DNA from: Timema cristinae
Lineage: Eukaryota > Arthropoda > Insecta > Phasmatodea > Timematidae
NCBI GenBank assembly: GCA_039000515.1
Contig: JBCFYV010009882.1
Coordinates: 54,177,846 to 54,241,845 of the forward strand
Reading direction: 5' to 3'
DNA: 64,000 nt
Part shown: piece by piece, positions 47,838 through 59,321 of the stretch
Position numbering within the stretch: position 1 is the first letter of the stretch
Layout of the letters: each line of letters opens with the position of its first letter
Translations under genes and position numbers: made by a program
Notes under the pieces: generated by a model
Seen by the model: only the letters and a program-made list of their open reading frames with translations
Databases searched by the model: none
Told to the model about the DNA's origin: nothing

Positions 47838-49338
47838 TGTAGCATTGGACGTTATATGGGAGACGCTAAAACAAAACAAATAGAAGAGACTTACTGCATT
47901 CGCTTGTCGACTGGGCCTGCGGGGAAGAACGGCTCAAAACCTCCGGACGAACTTTCACTGACCCGGGAGAACAAGACACTAAGAGCGCATAATGACTGGC
48001 AAGCTCAGCCGACGCCCAGGGCTGGCTGGACATGCGCAGTAACGAGTTCCCGTTACGAGAAGGTTCCCGAAGCTCAGCATGCTTGAATATTGTTCCATTT
48101 AAGTCCAGAATGTATCCCACCCCTTCTCCTTTCGTCCTCTACTGAGTTTTGTATATATTCTGTTCTCTGTATCGATAACGACACAATTGGGCCTGTGTCA
48201 TAGCAGGAATAACACAAGCTCCGGCTTTCTGCGACTAAAATGTAAGATCTAAATTCAGTTTTGGCTTATAAAACCTTTTTTTTATATACTATGATACTTT
48301 TCAAAATTCTTTTTCGGCCATATATTTAAATACATCTAAATTTATATCTTATGGTCAGGAACATTTCCTTGTTTTTTTATAACGAGATCATGGCGCCTTA
48401 TCAACAGTAATGTCATTTATATTACGATAGTTTCGATAGTTTTAGTCATAATGTATTTAGGAATATTTAATAACTTTCACGGAAACCATTTTCTTGGTCT
48501 TATCGTTAATTTATTATGGATTACTATCTGATATTTGAATTGTAGCTTGTGCAAAACATTTTACGCGCCATTTCTAATGTTTAACTATTTGATATATAAA
48601 ATTTTATCATATTGTAATACGCTAATTCTTGAGGGATACTTTTTTAATTGCTGAGTTAAGATTGTTTGTTGTCATTTGCTAAGCTCCTTTTATTCTGAGC
48701 GAATATTTAATATTAAAAATAGGAAAAAATTGTTGATATTAAAAGTATAAAATATTTAATAATTTAATGTTACTAGAAGGGCGCCTCTTCAAGATAGAGT
48801 TATGGTTAACTTCATTGAGGTACATTTTTATATAATACCGTGTGACTATGTTTATAAAGTCTCTTATTAGTCTCGCGTACACTATACTCATGTTGTGAAA
48901 ACAAATGTTAACTTTTCTATGGAATATTTTCATTGGTTTCGAGTCATAATGTTGTTTACCTATATTATTTGTATACTCTGAATCAAACTGTTACGCAACT
49001 ATTGAGCGTTGCTAATAAAAATCGGCCTTTCTTGACCTGTTTTGTATCTGTCTGATATATGCCCCATCATTCCCAAGGAAATTCGTCTAATATTTTGGTT
49101 TAGTATGAACTTTAGGAAGGCTGCAGTCTCTTGCTGTCTGGTTGGGATAGAGGGTCACATTTATAAAATCCACAAACTGGTTCGAGGGTTGCGAGTTGTG
49201 GGACTGTAATGTTTTGTGTTAAGCATTTACAACCTAGAACTCCTCGGCACTCGCTCTGGGTAACCCCCCCCCCCCCATTTATTAGTTTTCATATTATGCT
49301 ATGTGTTTTGTTGGCATCTGCCCCTTTTGGATGCTACA
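47838..49338 (+). repeat. 5' LTR, 1501 bp
   Basis: Bounded by TG...CA with an 8-base inverted terminus. Its last 278 bases (49061-49338) recur at 51720-51994 with five substitutions, all transitions, plus a difference in C-run length. A long C run lies at about 49264-49276. The first 1.2 kb has no second copy in the window. Possible TATA-like 'gtatatattc' at about 48151. Confidence 0.85.
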
Positions 49339-49342
49339 AAAT

Positions 49343-49357
49343 CTGCGCCACCCTGCT
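49343..49357 (+). promoter_or_regulatory. Putative unusual primer-binding site
   Basis: Four bases after the LTR comes CTGCGCCACCCTGCT. It lacks the TGG start that pairs with the CCA end of a whole tRNA. From general knowledge of eukaryotic initiator tRNA-Met (5' end AGCAGAGTGGCGCAG), it is complementary to the first 15 nucleotides at 14 positions. This is inference, since other tRNAs share the box A part. Confidence 0.4.
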
Positions 49358-49413
49358 CTCAGAGTGAATGCATCTTGCGTGTTCTGTTTAGTTAATTTTT
49401 GTAATTCTGTTTC

Positions 49414-50511
49414 ATGAATAACACAACTGCCATGGACTCTGCCTCTGGAAGCACGATCAGCTCGCGGTCTGAAATCTACCTGCTCAGCGGCTCCGATCTG
49501 CGTGAGGAGCTCAAGGCGAGAAAAATCCCATACCCCCCTGAGGCAACGGTTGCTGCTTTGCGGTCCTTGCTGTCCGAGAATATTCGTAAGTCCAGCGACC
49601 CTAATAATAAGGACACTATGTATAACGTTAGCCAGCCTTCTTATGATGTTGGGGATCAGCACAAACTTGAGTCTGTAGTGATAGAGGGGGTTAGTGGAAT
49701 CCCAATCCCTCCCGTTGTCCCCGCCGCTAGTGCACAGTTTTCTGGTACTCTCTCCAAAACACAAAGTAAGGTCGCTAGCGAGCGCGTTAGACTTTGTCCG
49801 GTGTGCGATGGGTTATCTCCCCCGGAGTTATTTAGCTTTTTGGTAGAGGTTCATAGAGTTTGGAAACTCAGACTCGTAGGAGACTTGGAGTTACTAACCT
49901 CATGTATTGGCAAGACGTCAGTATTTCTGGCACACTTAATCACTGAGTGTATTCAGCTAGGTCTTCCTTGGACTAGGGTGAAAAGTCGCATATTAGAGTC
50001 TCTAGTGTCTAAAAGAGATAAGGATACCCTGTATAAACAAAACGTTCGTCGTTTTCAGCTTCCTCAGGAACCCTTTCGATTATTTATCTTGGCTATCTCT
50101 GAGGCGATTGAGGTGTTAGATCTTAATGTACCTGAGGAGGACATAGTGGAAATTATCCTTGAAAATGTGTCCCCTTTGACAAGGAGACATTTCATATTTT
50201 CTAATAGGCCTACTACTCTTTCCTAGCTTTACTCGTTAGCGTCAAGTATAGAGGGTTCGCTTTTGTCCGAGAGAGAATATTTGTATGAATTTCCCGCGCA
50301 GGTGCCCCGTAACTTCAGATAGGAAAGATCCCCCCCCCCCCCACTTGCGACTATTACCAGGCCTATTATTAACGTGGGTTCTAGTCCCACTACTAGGCAA
50401 GGAGGCGGGAATAGGTCAAGGAGATCTTATGACTTAACCCACGTCCGATGTTATCGTTGCCGACAACTAGGGCACCTTCAGAGGGAAACGTGTGACGCGT
50501 GGTGGTGGTAA
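49414..50511 (+). pseudogene. gag of the LTR retrotransposon, broken
   Basis: Structural polyprotein forming the virus-like particle. The ATG is 75 bases after the LTR. The first 270 codons are open. An SAP-like N-terminal segment (SDLREELKARKIPYPPEA, about residues 28-45) is followed by a capsid-like helical region (about residues 130-265) with PELFSFLVEVHRVWKLRLVG and RFQLPQEPFRLFILAIS. A TAG at 50224 and a second at 50320 interrupt it. A long C run at about 50329-50342 adds likely slippage. A zinc-knuckle-like CYRCRQLGHLQRETC occurs in the original frame at 50449-50493, with five residues between His and last Cys where four is usual. The frame closes at 50509-50511. The pol frame is +1 relative to it and overlaps its end. 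Confidence 0.8.
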
Positions 50512-51853
50512 GGGGGCCGCCGCGCGTGAAGTTTCCAAATCTTATATTCCCCTTTCCCCTGTTGTTAGATTCTCAATTAGATCTGTGTCTGGCTCTGCCT
50601 TACTTGACACTGGTTCAAGTGCTTCGTTCATTAGTGTTGAATTTTTGAATAGTTTAAATAAAGTTGGGAAGATACTGGTGGGGAAAGTCGATGTTAAGGC
50701 CTTTGTCTTAGGCAATGGCAATCTCCTTAAGGTTAGTGTGAAAGTGAGTCTTTCCATAAAAATAATGGGGTTTTCTTGGAAGAGGGACTTGTTTTGTGTT
50801 CCATCATTACCCTACGACATAATCTTAGGTAATGACTTCCTGTGGGGAACTGGTGCCGTCATTGACCTGGCTAGGAAGGAGTTAAGTTTCGGGTTTTCAC
50901 CCAGGGTTAAAGTCCCGTTTTATACAAATCATATTTTTCATAGCTTATGTTTGTTTGATAATGGTGAAGTAGCCATTAGGGGTCTGATTTCTAAGTTTTC
51001 TGACGTCATTACTACCAGGTTAGGTAGGTGTAATGTCCTGCCTTATGAAATCGTAATGAGTGACAACATTCCCATTAGATCAGGTCCGTACTCATGTGCT
51101 CCGCCCAAAATGAAGGTTTTTCGGGAGTTGATCAATGATTTAGAATCAAAAGGGGTCATCCGCCCCTCGAACTCACCGTATGCTAGTCCTGCATTTATTA
51201 TACCCAAAAAAGGGGAGGGCTCCAGGCTTATCGTCGATTATAGGAAGGTCAACAAAAAGATTCAGTTTGACCCATACTCAATGCCTAGCGTAGAATCAGC
51301 TTTTCAGCATCTTGGTAGAGCTCGTGTATTTAGCCTGATTGATCTCAACGCAAGCTTTTTGCAATGCGCCTTGATAGAGTCTTCAAAAAAGTTCACTGCT
51401 TTTGTCCCTCCGTGGAGACAATACGAATTTAACTGTGTTCCCCTTGGCTGTAGTATAGGCGGACAAGCCTTAAGTCGCGTATTGGACCATGTGTTGTCTG
51501 ACATAAAAGACGATTATGTATTTAACTATTTGGATGACATATGTGTATATAACAATTCGCTTGAGGATCATTTAGTGCATTTACAGGAAGTGTTGACTCG
51601 ATTACGGCGAGTAGGCCTGACCGTAAATCCCGATAAGGTTACTTGGGCAAAACCCTCCATCAAATACCTGGGGTACGTTATTTCTGAGGGAAACCTCCTT
51701 ATCGATCCCGAGCGGATCAGCCCCATCATTCCCAAGGAAATTCGTCTAATATTTTGGTTTAGTATGAACTTTAGGAAGGCTACAGTCTCTTGCTGTCTGG
51801 TTGAGATAGAGGGTCACATTTATAAAATCCACAAACTGGTTCGAGGGTTGTGA
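50492..51853 (+). CDS. Protease-reverse transcriptase, 3' end fused to LTR sequence
   Basis: A 453-codon open frame, +1 relative to gag, so normally made by frameshifting rather than from its first GTG. The aspartic protease carries LLDTGSSASFI (DTGS at residues 39-42) and DIILGNDFLWG (about 108-118). The reverse transcriptase follows: ELINDLESKGVIRPSNSPYA, SRLIVDYRKVN (about 246-256), the palm motif FSLIDLNASF (normally LDLxSGF), and FNYLDDICVY (YLDD at 346-349). It continues to LTVNPDKVTWAKPSIKYLGY. From about residue 410 (base 51720) the sequence is LTR-derived (SPIIPKEIRLIFWFSMNF) because of a deletion. RNase H and integrase are absent. Apart from that deletion this frame has no stop, in contrast to gag. 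Confidence 0.85.
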   Translation: MTRGGGKGAAAREVSKSYIPLSPVVRFSIRSVSGSALLDTGSSASFISVEFLNSLNKVGKILVGKVDVKAFVLGNGNLLKVSVKVSLSIKIMGFSWKRDLFCVPSLPYDIILGNDFLWGTGAVIDLARKELSFGFSPRVKVPFYTNHIFHSLCLFDNGEVAIRGLISKFSDVITTRLGRCNVLPYEIVMSDNIPIRSGPYSCAPPKMKVFRELINDLESKGVIRPSNSPYASPAFIIPKKGEGSRLIVDYRKVNKKIQFDPYSMPSVESAFQHLGRARVFSLIDLNASFLQCALIESSKKFTAFVPPWRQYEFNCVPLGCSIGGQALSRVLDHVLSDIKDDYVFNYLDDICVYNNSLEDHLVHLQEVLTRLRRVGLTVNPDKVTWAKPSIKYLGYVISEGNLLIDPERISPIIPKEIRLIFWFSMNFRKATVSCCLVEIEGHIYKIHKLVRGL

Positions 51854-51994
51854 GTTGTGGGACCGTAATGTTTTGTGTTAAGCATTTACAACCTAGAACT
51901 CCTCGGCACTCGCTCTGGGTAACCCCCCCCCCATTTATTAGTTTTTATATTATGCTATGTGTTTTGTTGGCATCTGCCCCTTTTGGATGCTACA
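51720..51994 (+). repeat. Truncated 3' LTR
   Basis: Corresponds to 49061-49338 of the 5' LTR. Five transitions and a shorter C run (about 9 against 13) separate them. The first 1223 bases of this LTR are missing. The junction joins 'gagcggatca' of pol to 'gccccatcattccc' of the LTR. Confidence 0.9.
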
Positions 51995-51998
51995 ATAT

Positions 51999-53960
51999 TA
52001 TTTTCTCTGACTTCAAAAAAAGTACTTTTGGAAGTACTTGGTAGAAAACCATTACTTATGGATGTACTACCACATGTTCTGTAGGACAACAGGACATCAC
52101 CTCAAAAAACAATACTGTCCTTCTAAAAACAGTACGTATGGTCATCCTACATATAACCTAACACAGACTTAATAAGATGATAACGTATCTAAATTTTTGA
52201 GTAGGTTAATGATAGTTGTATGTTTATCATGTTTTTATTGCAGCTAACATATCTAGCTTATTCTACTAACTAATAAATAAACGTATAACCTTTAAATGTA
52301 TAACCTATGCGACCATTTGTACATATTATGAGCTATAAACGCTGATCTTGTAAACATTTTGACAAAAATAATAGCCTCGATTACAGTAAACCATATATCA
52401 ATTTAAAAATTTAGTTCATACTAACAATAATAGCTAGCCGTAATGTTTCAGCAAGGTATAATAGGATTTTGTAAAATACATACATGCGTGTATTAAAAAT
52501 ATTTCATAATTTATTTTTGTGTGACGATATTTACGACATACATTGAACATAAATTATAATAAAAAGCAGAGCAACACCTGAACAAAAAAAGACAGCTAGC
52601 ATAATTTTAAATATAATTCCAATTCTTCTTTATAGACTTTATTGGAAATCTATTTGACAACCATAAAAAGTCCACCGGTAGCTTTTGTTTACCCTAAAGT
52701 TTGTAAACTGACCTTATCTGGTTCCACCATGGTACAGCTATAGGGCAGGACCATAGTATAATCCTTTAAGGTAAGATTGCTCACTTACAGAATGAGTGGA
52801 ATATACTTAAATATGTTTGTGTATTTGAAGTTGAATTTATTCTACAATGTATATTAGTGACATTATCAGATAGTATAACTAAGAAGAGTAACTTAAAATA
52901 AATACACGTGCATCATCACAACAAGAAAAAACCTAAATGAAAAGAATTATATGTGATATAAAAAACTAATAAAAAAGTTATTAGAGTTCATCCTTACAAA
53001 AATAAGCTCGCATAGACTGCCAAACCAAACAGTATACCCATATGACATATAATTATATTTGTAACTAAAACATGTGTATAAGTAGTTTTAAATAACTAAT
53101 AATCATAAACTATTAACAATGGGAATCAAATATATCTTAAATTTAAAATCAGTGTGGGTTTGAACTGAACGTGTAATTAATTACGGCTGTAGCCAGTGCC
53201 AGATATCCCCTCCACCCTCTTTACCTTTTTAAAACACTATCACCTCACCCACATGATTGGTACAGAAAATGTTAATTAATCTTAGCTATTTCATCAATAT
53301 TCATGCTAATATTCTTAACAGAATAAAATTTTAGTAAGAAACATTCTTTCTAAGACCAAGAGTGATGAATGCTCATTATTCGTGAAATCAAACAGAAATT
53401 TATATTAATGATAATGTAGTAGTAAATCTATTTAATAATGAAGAACAGGGTGTTCAACTTTTTGTTAGCGTATCCCAAGATATAATTTATCTTCAACTTT
53501 GTATCCCCAAAGCCGTTGGTGCATATTGCAAGCTAGGCATAATCCGTAATATCCAGTTAAAATAAATTAAATCCAATACAATATATTAAATAATAAGTTT
53601 TAAATGATAAATATATTTATGTATATGTGTAAAAAGTCAACAAAAACATATAATTACCACAACAAAAATCTGCATCAAACATAAAATGAAATACTGGTGT
53701 ACTTTTAGCTGTTACATAGCATAGAGTTCATTTGAATAAAAATGGGCTGGACCGTCAAGTATTTAGAAATCATCCCCCAAAAACATAATTTAAAGATTTG
53801 TAGGATTACATACTTAAACGGATCAGGAAATAATTGTCAGAATAATATAAATTGAAAACTGTTAGAACTAAAGAATAATTTTGTGTATATGTGCAAAAGC
53901 TCTGTAAAAATGGAAGGATGGATGGTGAAATCGATGGACGGTTAAATGGATCTTGGAGAG
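51999..53960. other. AT-rich non-coding
   Basis: No gene recognised. Around 53450 'acagggtgttcaactttttgttagcgtatccc' style sequence looks like a worn repeat, but no family is clear. Confidence 0.4.
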
Positions 53961-53989
53961 TATTAGATATTTGTGAACTATTGCAAATA

Positions 53990-54500
53990 ATGAAGTAGTC
54001 TTTAAGAGGCAAAGATGGCAGTATATAAAAGTGTGTTAACGCCAACATTTTTTTTATGTGAAGCATAGGTTTGTCAGAAGAAACACAAAACCATGGTGAA
54101 TGTGATTGGTATGAGATATCTCAGATACGTATGTGGAAAAACTTTTAGACAGAGTCAGTAATGAATGAATTCTGAAGGAGTGCGGTTTGAAAGGTAATCT
54201 AATAAAAAGGTCAACGTGAAAGAAGCGTGTTACCTTGGTTTAGGAATGTTGAGAGGATGAGTGTGGATCGAGTGACGAAGCAAACAAATAAAGGTAGATT
54301 TTGCAGATCAAAAGGAAGGGGTAGGACATGTCAGACGTGGCTTAATTTTATGGAGGAGTGTGTGAAAAGGAGAAACATTAAGAATTTTTTGATTCAAAGC
54401 ACATTTATGACTCGGTGTATGTATGGATGGTGTTGAAGTGAAGGGAGTATGCAAGGATAGGGAAATGTGGAGAAAGATTGTGAAGATAGATTAAGTACGG
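53990..54500 (+). pseudogene. LINE reverse transcriptase tail, broken (CR1/RTE-like)
   Basis: The plus strand reads AVYKSVLTPTFFLCEA, one stop, then KTMVNVIGMRYLRYVCGKT. After further frame changes it reads LPWFRNVERMSVDRVTKQ with GRGRTCQTWLNFMEE (54227-54355). These match in order the C-terminal third of non-LTR retrotransposon polymerases ('LLYGSEAW...MRYLR...GKTRRDRV...LRWFGHVERM...GRPRxxW'). Catalytic parts are absent. It is a 5'-truncated dead copy of a lineage distinct from the Jockey-like copy at 25.8-28.7 kb. Confidence 0.7.
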
Positions 54501-55070
54501 AGCATTTTTTTTTTAGCTCTTTGAACTGTTTCTTGTCTACACTATAATGGAACGGCGTGATTAGGGATGTATGTAAGATATACAAATAGTGTAGTTTTTT
54601 AATATTCCTTGACATAAGATATTATACTTGTCATGATTTATTTATATCAATTTGTTTTATTTGTAAAGTATTTAATATATGAGAGTTAAATAAAACCACA
54701 GCTGTTGTAATTTTAATTTTTATATATTTACTAATTATTAAGTTTTTTTTATTGGTTTCGTGCTGGGTTAGCTATTAATTTTTTCCTGAAATGTGAATAA
54801 CTTTGTGTAAGTGAAGATATTTGATATAATTTATTTTGTACTTGTAAAATGTTTCGCATAAATTTGATATCAACAACATAAATTCTATTGTAGATACGAA
54901 AAATTATAACTATGTTTTTTGTTGATTTTTTTAAGGGGTTCCTATGTATTACGAAATTTTTTTTAGTGTTGTTTGGGTCGTTGCATATTACGAGTGTACG
55001 TGTCAAACCCTTTAACATGTATAAAGTATTTATGGAGATATGTCACAGAAAACTGGGTACTAATAAGTAA
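54501..55070. other. AT-rich non-coding
   Basis: Nothing recognised. The minus-strand 89-codon frame at 54749-55018 has biased composition and no known relatives. Confidence 0.4.
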
Positions 55071-55074
55071 CAAG

Positions 55075-55410
55075 GCAAACAAATCAATGCAGCAGAAATG
55101 AAATTATTAATAACACTGGCAGGATATGGATTAGTGTATCAAAATATAAATTAGGATTATCGGTAAGAGCTGAAAGTACAAAGTTTACATGAAATGCTAA
55201 TAAATACATATACTAATGGCTTATTCATCTATTAAGAATGGAACTAAACCCCATTCAATTGCAAATAAAGATACATAAACCTCTGGATAAAAGACGAAAA
55301 GGGTGACTTAGAATGCACTGGAAGGTTCAGATTCCTGGAGACAAAACATGCTGAATAAAAGAATAATCAGAGATGTATAAGATTACTTTTTTAGGACCAT
55401 GTATTATATC
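55075..55410 (+). pseudogene. Second LINE polymerase tail fragment, heavily worn
   Basis: The plus strand gives NAAEMKLLITLAGYGLVYQ, a frame change, then ELKVQSLHEMLINTYTNG. Further on, KPLDKRRKG and RMHWKVQ resemble the 'EMKFLRRVAGYTLLDRKRN...IREELK...GRRRxGRPxxRW' part of non-LTR polymerases. Short and degenerate. Confidence 0.45.
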
Positions 55411-56389
55411 AAAAATTAGGAAATATCTCGCTGTGAAAAAATCCAATTGCATTTGAATTCATAACATTAATGTATACATGTTTTATAATATTATCATATA
55501 ATGTTTAACAAAGATGTTATTAAAAAGTTAACAAAATCCTATGTGAAATGGAGAAAGGATAGAACACCACTTTAGTAGTGAAACTAGAATTTTAAATCTA
55601 ACTCCCTGTCCATAGTCCAACAATCTACTTGATCACACTTACGCCCAGAGAGCTATGACAGTAATTCTGCTCTCAAGCATATAATGCTTGAGAGAAAACT
55701 AAATGGCATATATATGATAATACAATAATTGTATTACATTTATTCCAATGAAATAAAAAAGATGTAGCTTCTACAAAACTAATATTATCGTTAGTAAATT
55801 TTTTTCCAGCACAGCTTACCAGATATTTGGGCTGGACGTATTTAAATTACCCTAACATGGTTAGTATGAGGGGAGAACCATTTAGAAAAATTTGCCCGTA
55901 TATTCATAGAAGGATAGTTAGAAACAATTAAGAAAAAAACACCCTCATTACACACAGCCAGATTGAAACCACAACATCCCCACCGCCGGTCAACCAGACT
56001 TGATGAGGGACATATAGTCTTACTGCCCACCAAGGCAAGTAATTGTTATATTGTAGTATTATTATATTAGAGTGGTTCAAAAGCCATAGACAAAATATCA
56101 ACTTTAATAAATTATTGATGCTCATGGATTTTATTGTTCTTTCGATAAGTAACAACTCACAAAAAAGTTACAAGAGAATTGGAATATATATAAAACCGCC
56201 ATAATAGCCAATAATTAAAATCAATCAATATATAAACGATAGCGTTTTTGTATTTTAATGTGATTCGCATGCATTTTTAATGTAAATCAAATCAAAGTTT
56301 AGCTAACCAAGTGTGTACGATAATATTATAGAAGACTACTTTTAATATTAAAAATAGTGATGAGTGCTATTATTTTCAGATAACGAATA
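55411..56389. other. AT-rich non-coding
   Basis: No gene recognised. The minus-strand frames at 55842-56155 overlap in two phases without a known domain. Confidence 0.4.
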
Positions 56390-57800
56390 ATATTGACTTT
56401 AAAGCACGCTAAGAGTGTTATTTGTCTCGTTAGCAAGCCAGAGGAAGGTTTTGGTACCAGAGTTTTACCGAGTTTTGAAGTCTTAAGAGTTTACTTTAAT
56501 CATCACACAAAGGCAAATATTTCTCAAAAGGATGCTATGAGAACAGTACTGAAGGATATCTGTGAGATTTGGAAAAAAAAAATAGGATTCCAATTTCTAA
56601 GGAGAGAAACATTTTACAAAAGATGTATTCATTACTGTAAAAGTACCAAAACATTTGCCATAAACATAATCATATATTTTGTGCCCAGCTTGCCAGAATG
56701 AATAGCTTTGTAGTCAATCTCATTTAGAAATTGCTCAACTTGACACCTTAAACCTGATAAGACATGAAGAAGATTATCACTTCTATATTGATCAAAAGTC
56801 TGAGTAAAAATATGTCATAGGTGGTGTGAAATTTAGCCAATAAAAGAAGGCAATTAAATCCCTGAAATTTACTTAACAATTGTAGATGGAAGAAATAATG
56901 TAACGCAAGGCCAATGACGTGTTACACATTGTCAAATTATTTGACCGACGAAGAAGACGATAAAAGTATATTCACCATAGTGATGAACTAACTGAAGATA
57001 CAGAGATACGCTTTGAGATCACAACTCCAAAGCCGTCAAATCTACACCAAACCATGCGAAATTGAGTGCCTCAACTTTTTTTTTCTGGAGAGCTCTGTCT
57101 TTCTATTGGACCGCATGAACATAAGATTCAGGAAAGCAGCTTCTGGTCTGACCACAGATATACAATCTTATGGGAATCCAAATGCAGCCAAGATTCCTTT
57201 ATCTGTGAGCAAAATTCGAAGTTTAAGGACACAACATCGTTCCCAAAATACTGCAAATGCAAAAGCCACATTATCTACTGATGGTCCTTTAGTGATCCAT
57301 TTTGATGGAAAACTAATCCCAGCTATTACTACTGGTTGGCCAACAAGGGAGGCTCAATTTTTCAGTATAATCTCAGACCACGCACGAGGTGGCGAACCTT
57401 TTAAGAATTTCAAAAGTTGAACATGGGACAAGAAAACAAGTTTTACAAGTAATCCTCTAGGAAATTCTTGACAGCAACGTTTAGGATCAGATAGTTGGGG
57501 TGTCCTTTGATAAGAATGATACTAATACAGATCACTTGAATGGAGCTTGCGTTTTTCTTGAGCAAAAGCTGTATACATAATTTATTTGGTTAGAATGTAG
57601 ATACCACGTACTTAGGCATTATCTAGTTCAATAGGTGGCTCAGATATTTTGATATGTCATAAATTCAAAGAACTATGGCCTAAGATTCAACAGAGCGAAT
57701 ACAAACCAGGTAGTGACAGCCGGCTAAGCGTAGAGCTACAGTTACTGAATATTGAAGCAATGCACTTTGAAAATGATATGTTACATAAAAAAAATTCATA
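56390..57800 (+). pseudogene. Decayed transposase-like gene, unassigned family
   Basis: The plus strand matches, in order, a family of mobile-element proteins seen in many invertebrates. The first segment reads LPSFEVLRVYFNHHTKANIS, AMRTVLKDICEIWKKKIGF and ETFYKRCIHYCKSTKTF (56441-56660). Next is LSVSKIRSLRTQHRS (about 57200), then GPLVIHFDGKLIPAITTG (about 57280-57330). After frame changes come VSFDKNDTNTDHLNGACVFL with EQKL (about 57500-57570) and GSDILICHKFKELWPKIQQS with EYKPGSD (about 57634-57720). In better copies elsewhere the DGKLLPDL and SFDTTxSNTGxxNGAC motifs are the hallmarks. I do not know which transposon superfamily it belongs to. At least six frame breaks show it is dead. Confidence 0.65.
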
Positions 57801-59318
57801 ATCTACTTAGATAAGAGTGCTGTTTGCTACTGAAGATCATTCTAAATTTTATACAATATATGTCTCCACATGTTATCAACTTTAGGGTTCATGGAGCTTT
57901 CCACCTTATTCAGTGTATGAAAAAGTTGTTCTACGTGCTCAAGATTGATCTCTTTCGAATGCAGTTAAAGCTCACTAAACTTTAAATTAAATCCTTCCTT
58001 GAGTACTGTTTGCTCGTTGTGTTGATCTACCTAAAAGCATGGACAATGTTTCCGAGTGCCTGGGATAATCCAATCAATTACTTAAATCTAGTTTGAACTC
58101 TTTAGAACTTCAAGATAACTTTTGAAGTTATTTCAAGAAGGCAATCGCAGAAATAGGTAGTAATTTGTTTACTTGGATTTGGTAGAACGCTTACACGAAC
58201 ACACATTTCAAAGAGGAGCATATAGATAGGTCAGATACACTGAGCCACCAATCAATAGAATATTTTGTTTGACCTGCTTCCCAATTATTTTTGAAAGTGT
58301 TGCAATTGGACAGCTCTTTTTTGTCCATGAATGTAGATTCGTCAGAGAAGATTATTTATTTTCAAGAAGAAAAGAATTCAGTAATGATGCCTATCCTGAG
58401 ATCACTTATGGGGTGCGCTCTCACCCCAATGAATTTTTACTTTACGCATAATATTAGTATAATACGTTAATGCTACCCACCCCTATCTACTCTCTACTCA
58501 TTGGCTACACTACTCAAATGTTGTAGAATCAGTGCAGAGTGCATTGTTGTTGTCCTGTTACAAGTAGTTAAGTGTGGTGTTTAAAAACCTGTACGTTTTA
58601 ACGTTAGTGATTCTGGCCATGTTGTCACATCACTTTATATTTTGATATAGTATAATTCAATGTTATGTGATTTCCCTTACTCTGATATAAAATCTTCATC
58701 TGCATCTGTCATGACCTGTAGGGCTAGCAGCTATACCTCCGAGTTTAAGTTTTAACATAAATTACATGAATCAGGTCTTGAAGAATCCAATTGGGATAGT
58801 TATAAGTGTTCTGGGGTAGAGGGCAAGGTGGTATAAAATCAAAATATGACAATTAGTTAGGTGAAAGTATAGATGAGATTGATGTCAGTAAGGACAATGA
58901 AATAGAAACTAACAGAAAAGAAACTGTCTTAGGGAGGAATAACTTTGGGCAATTAATGATGTCAAAGTAAAGATGGTGTAGCTTTGACCTCATTCACGGG
59001 ATAAGAAAGTGAAAAACTTTTCCAAAATGCTAAAATGCCCATCTGTTCAGAGCTCAGGGGAAAAAAATCTTTGATTTGTGGATAACAAGACCGATTAGAT
59101 AAATAATATAAAGAAAAAAATTATGTTACTTGACTTGCATTTTACAATAAATATCTTACAGATGATTTTTATTTCAATTATATTTTCCCAAAAACTAGAG
59201 TGAGAATATTTGATTTGTATTATAATTATTATTTCAGTTAAGGATAAATCATTGTTGTTATATGACTTATTAAATGTAATTTATGTAGTAAATATATACT
59301 TAAATACTATAACAGTTA
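57801..59318. other. Probably the worn remainder of the preceding gene, then non-coding
   Basis: Short open stretches continue to about 58450 but I cannot match them to a domain. 58450-59318 shows nothing recognisable. Confidence 0.35.
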
Positions 59319-59321
59319 CTT

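Larger units (their letters stand above)
47834..51998 (+). mobile_element. Ty3/gypsy-type LTR retrotransposon with 4-bp target duplication
   Basis: The element spans 47838-51994. It starts TGTAGCAT and ends ATGCTACA, perfect inverted termini. It is flanked by ATAT at 47834-47837 and 51995-51998, a duplication size usual for this superfamily. The order is 5' LTR (1501 bases), primer region, gag, protease-RT, then a deletion into a 275-base remnant of the 3' LTR. The end of RT, RNase H and integrase are missing, so the copy cannot move on its own. Confidence 0.9.

Noticed and set aside
47802..48086. 94-codon ORF across the 5' LTR start
   Set aside because: It crosses the insertion boundary of the retrotransposon and has no family resemblance.
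49294..49764. 156-codon minus-strand ORF
   Set aside because: It is antisense to the LTR end and gag, whose sense frame is longer and matches a family.
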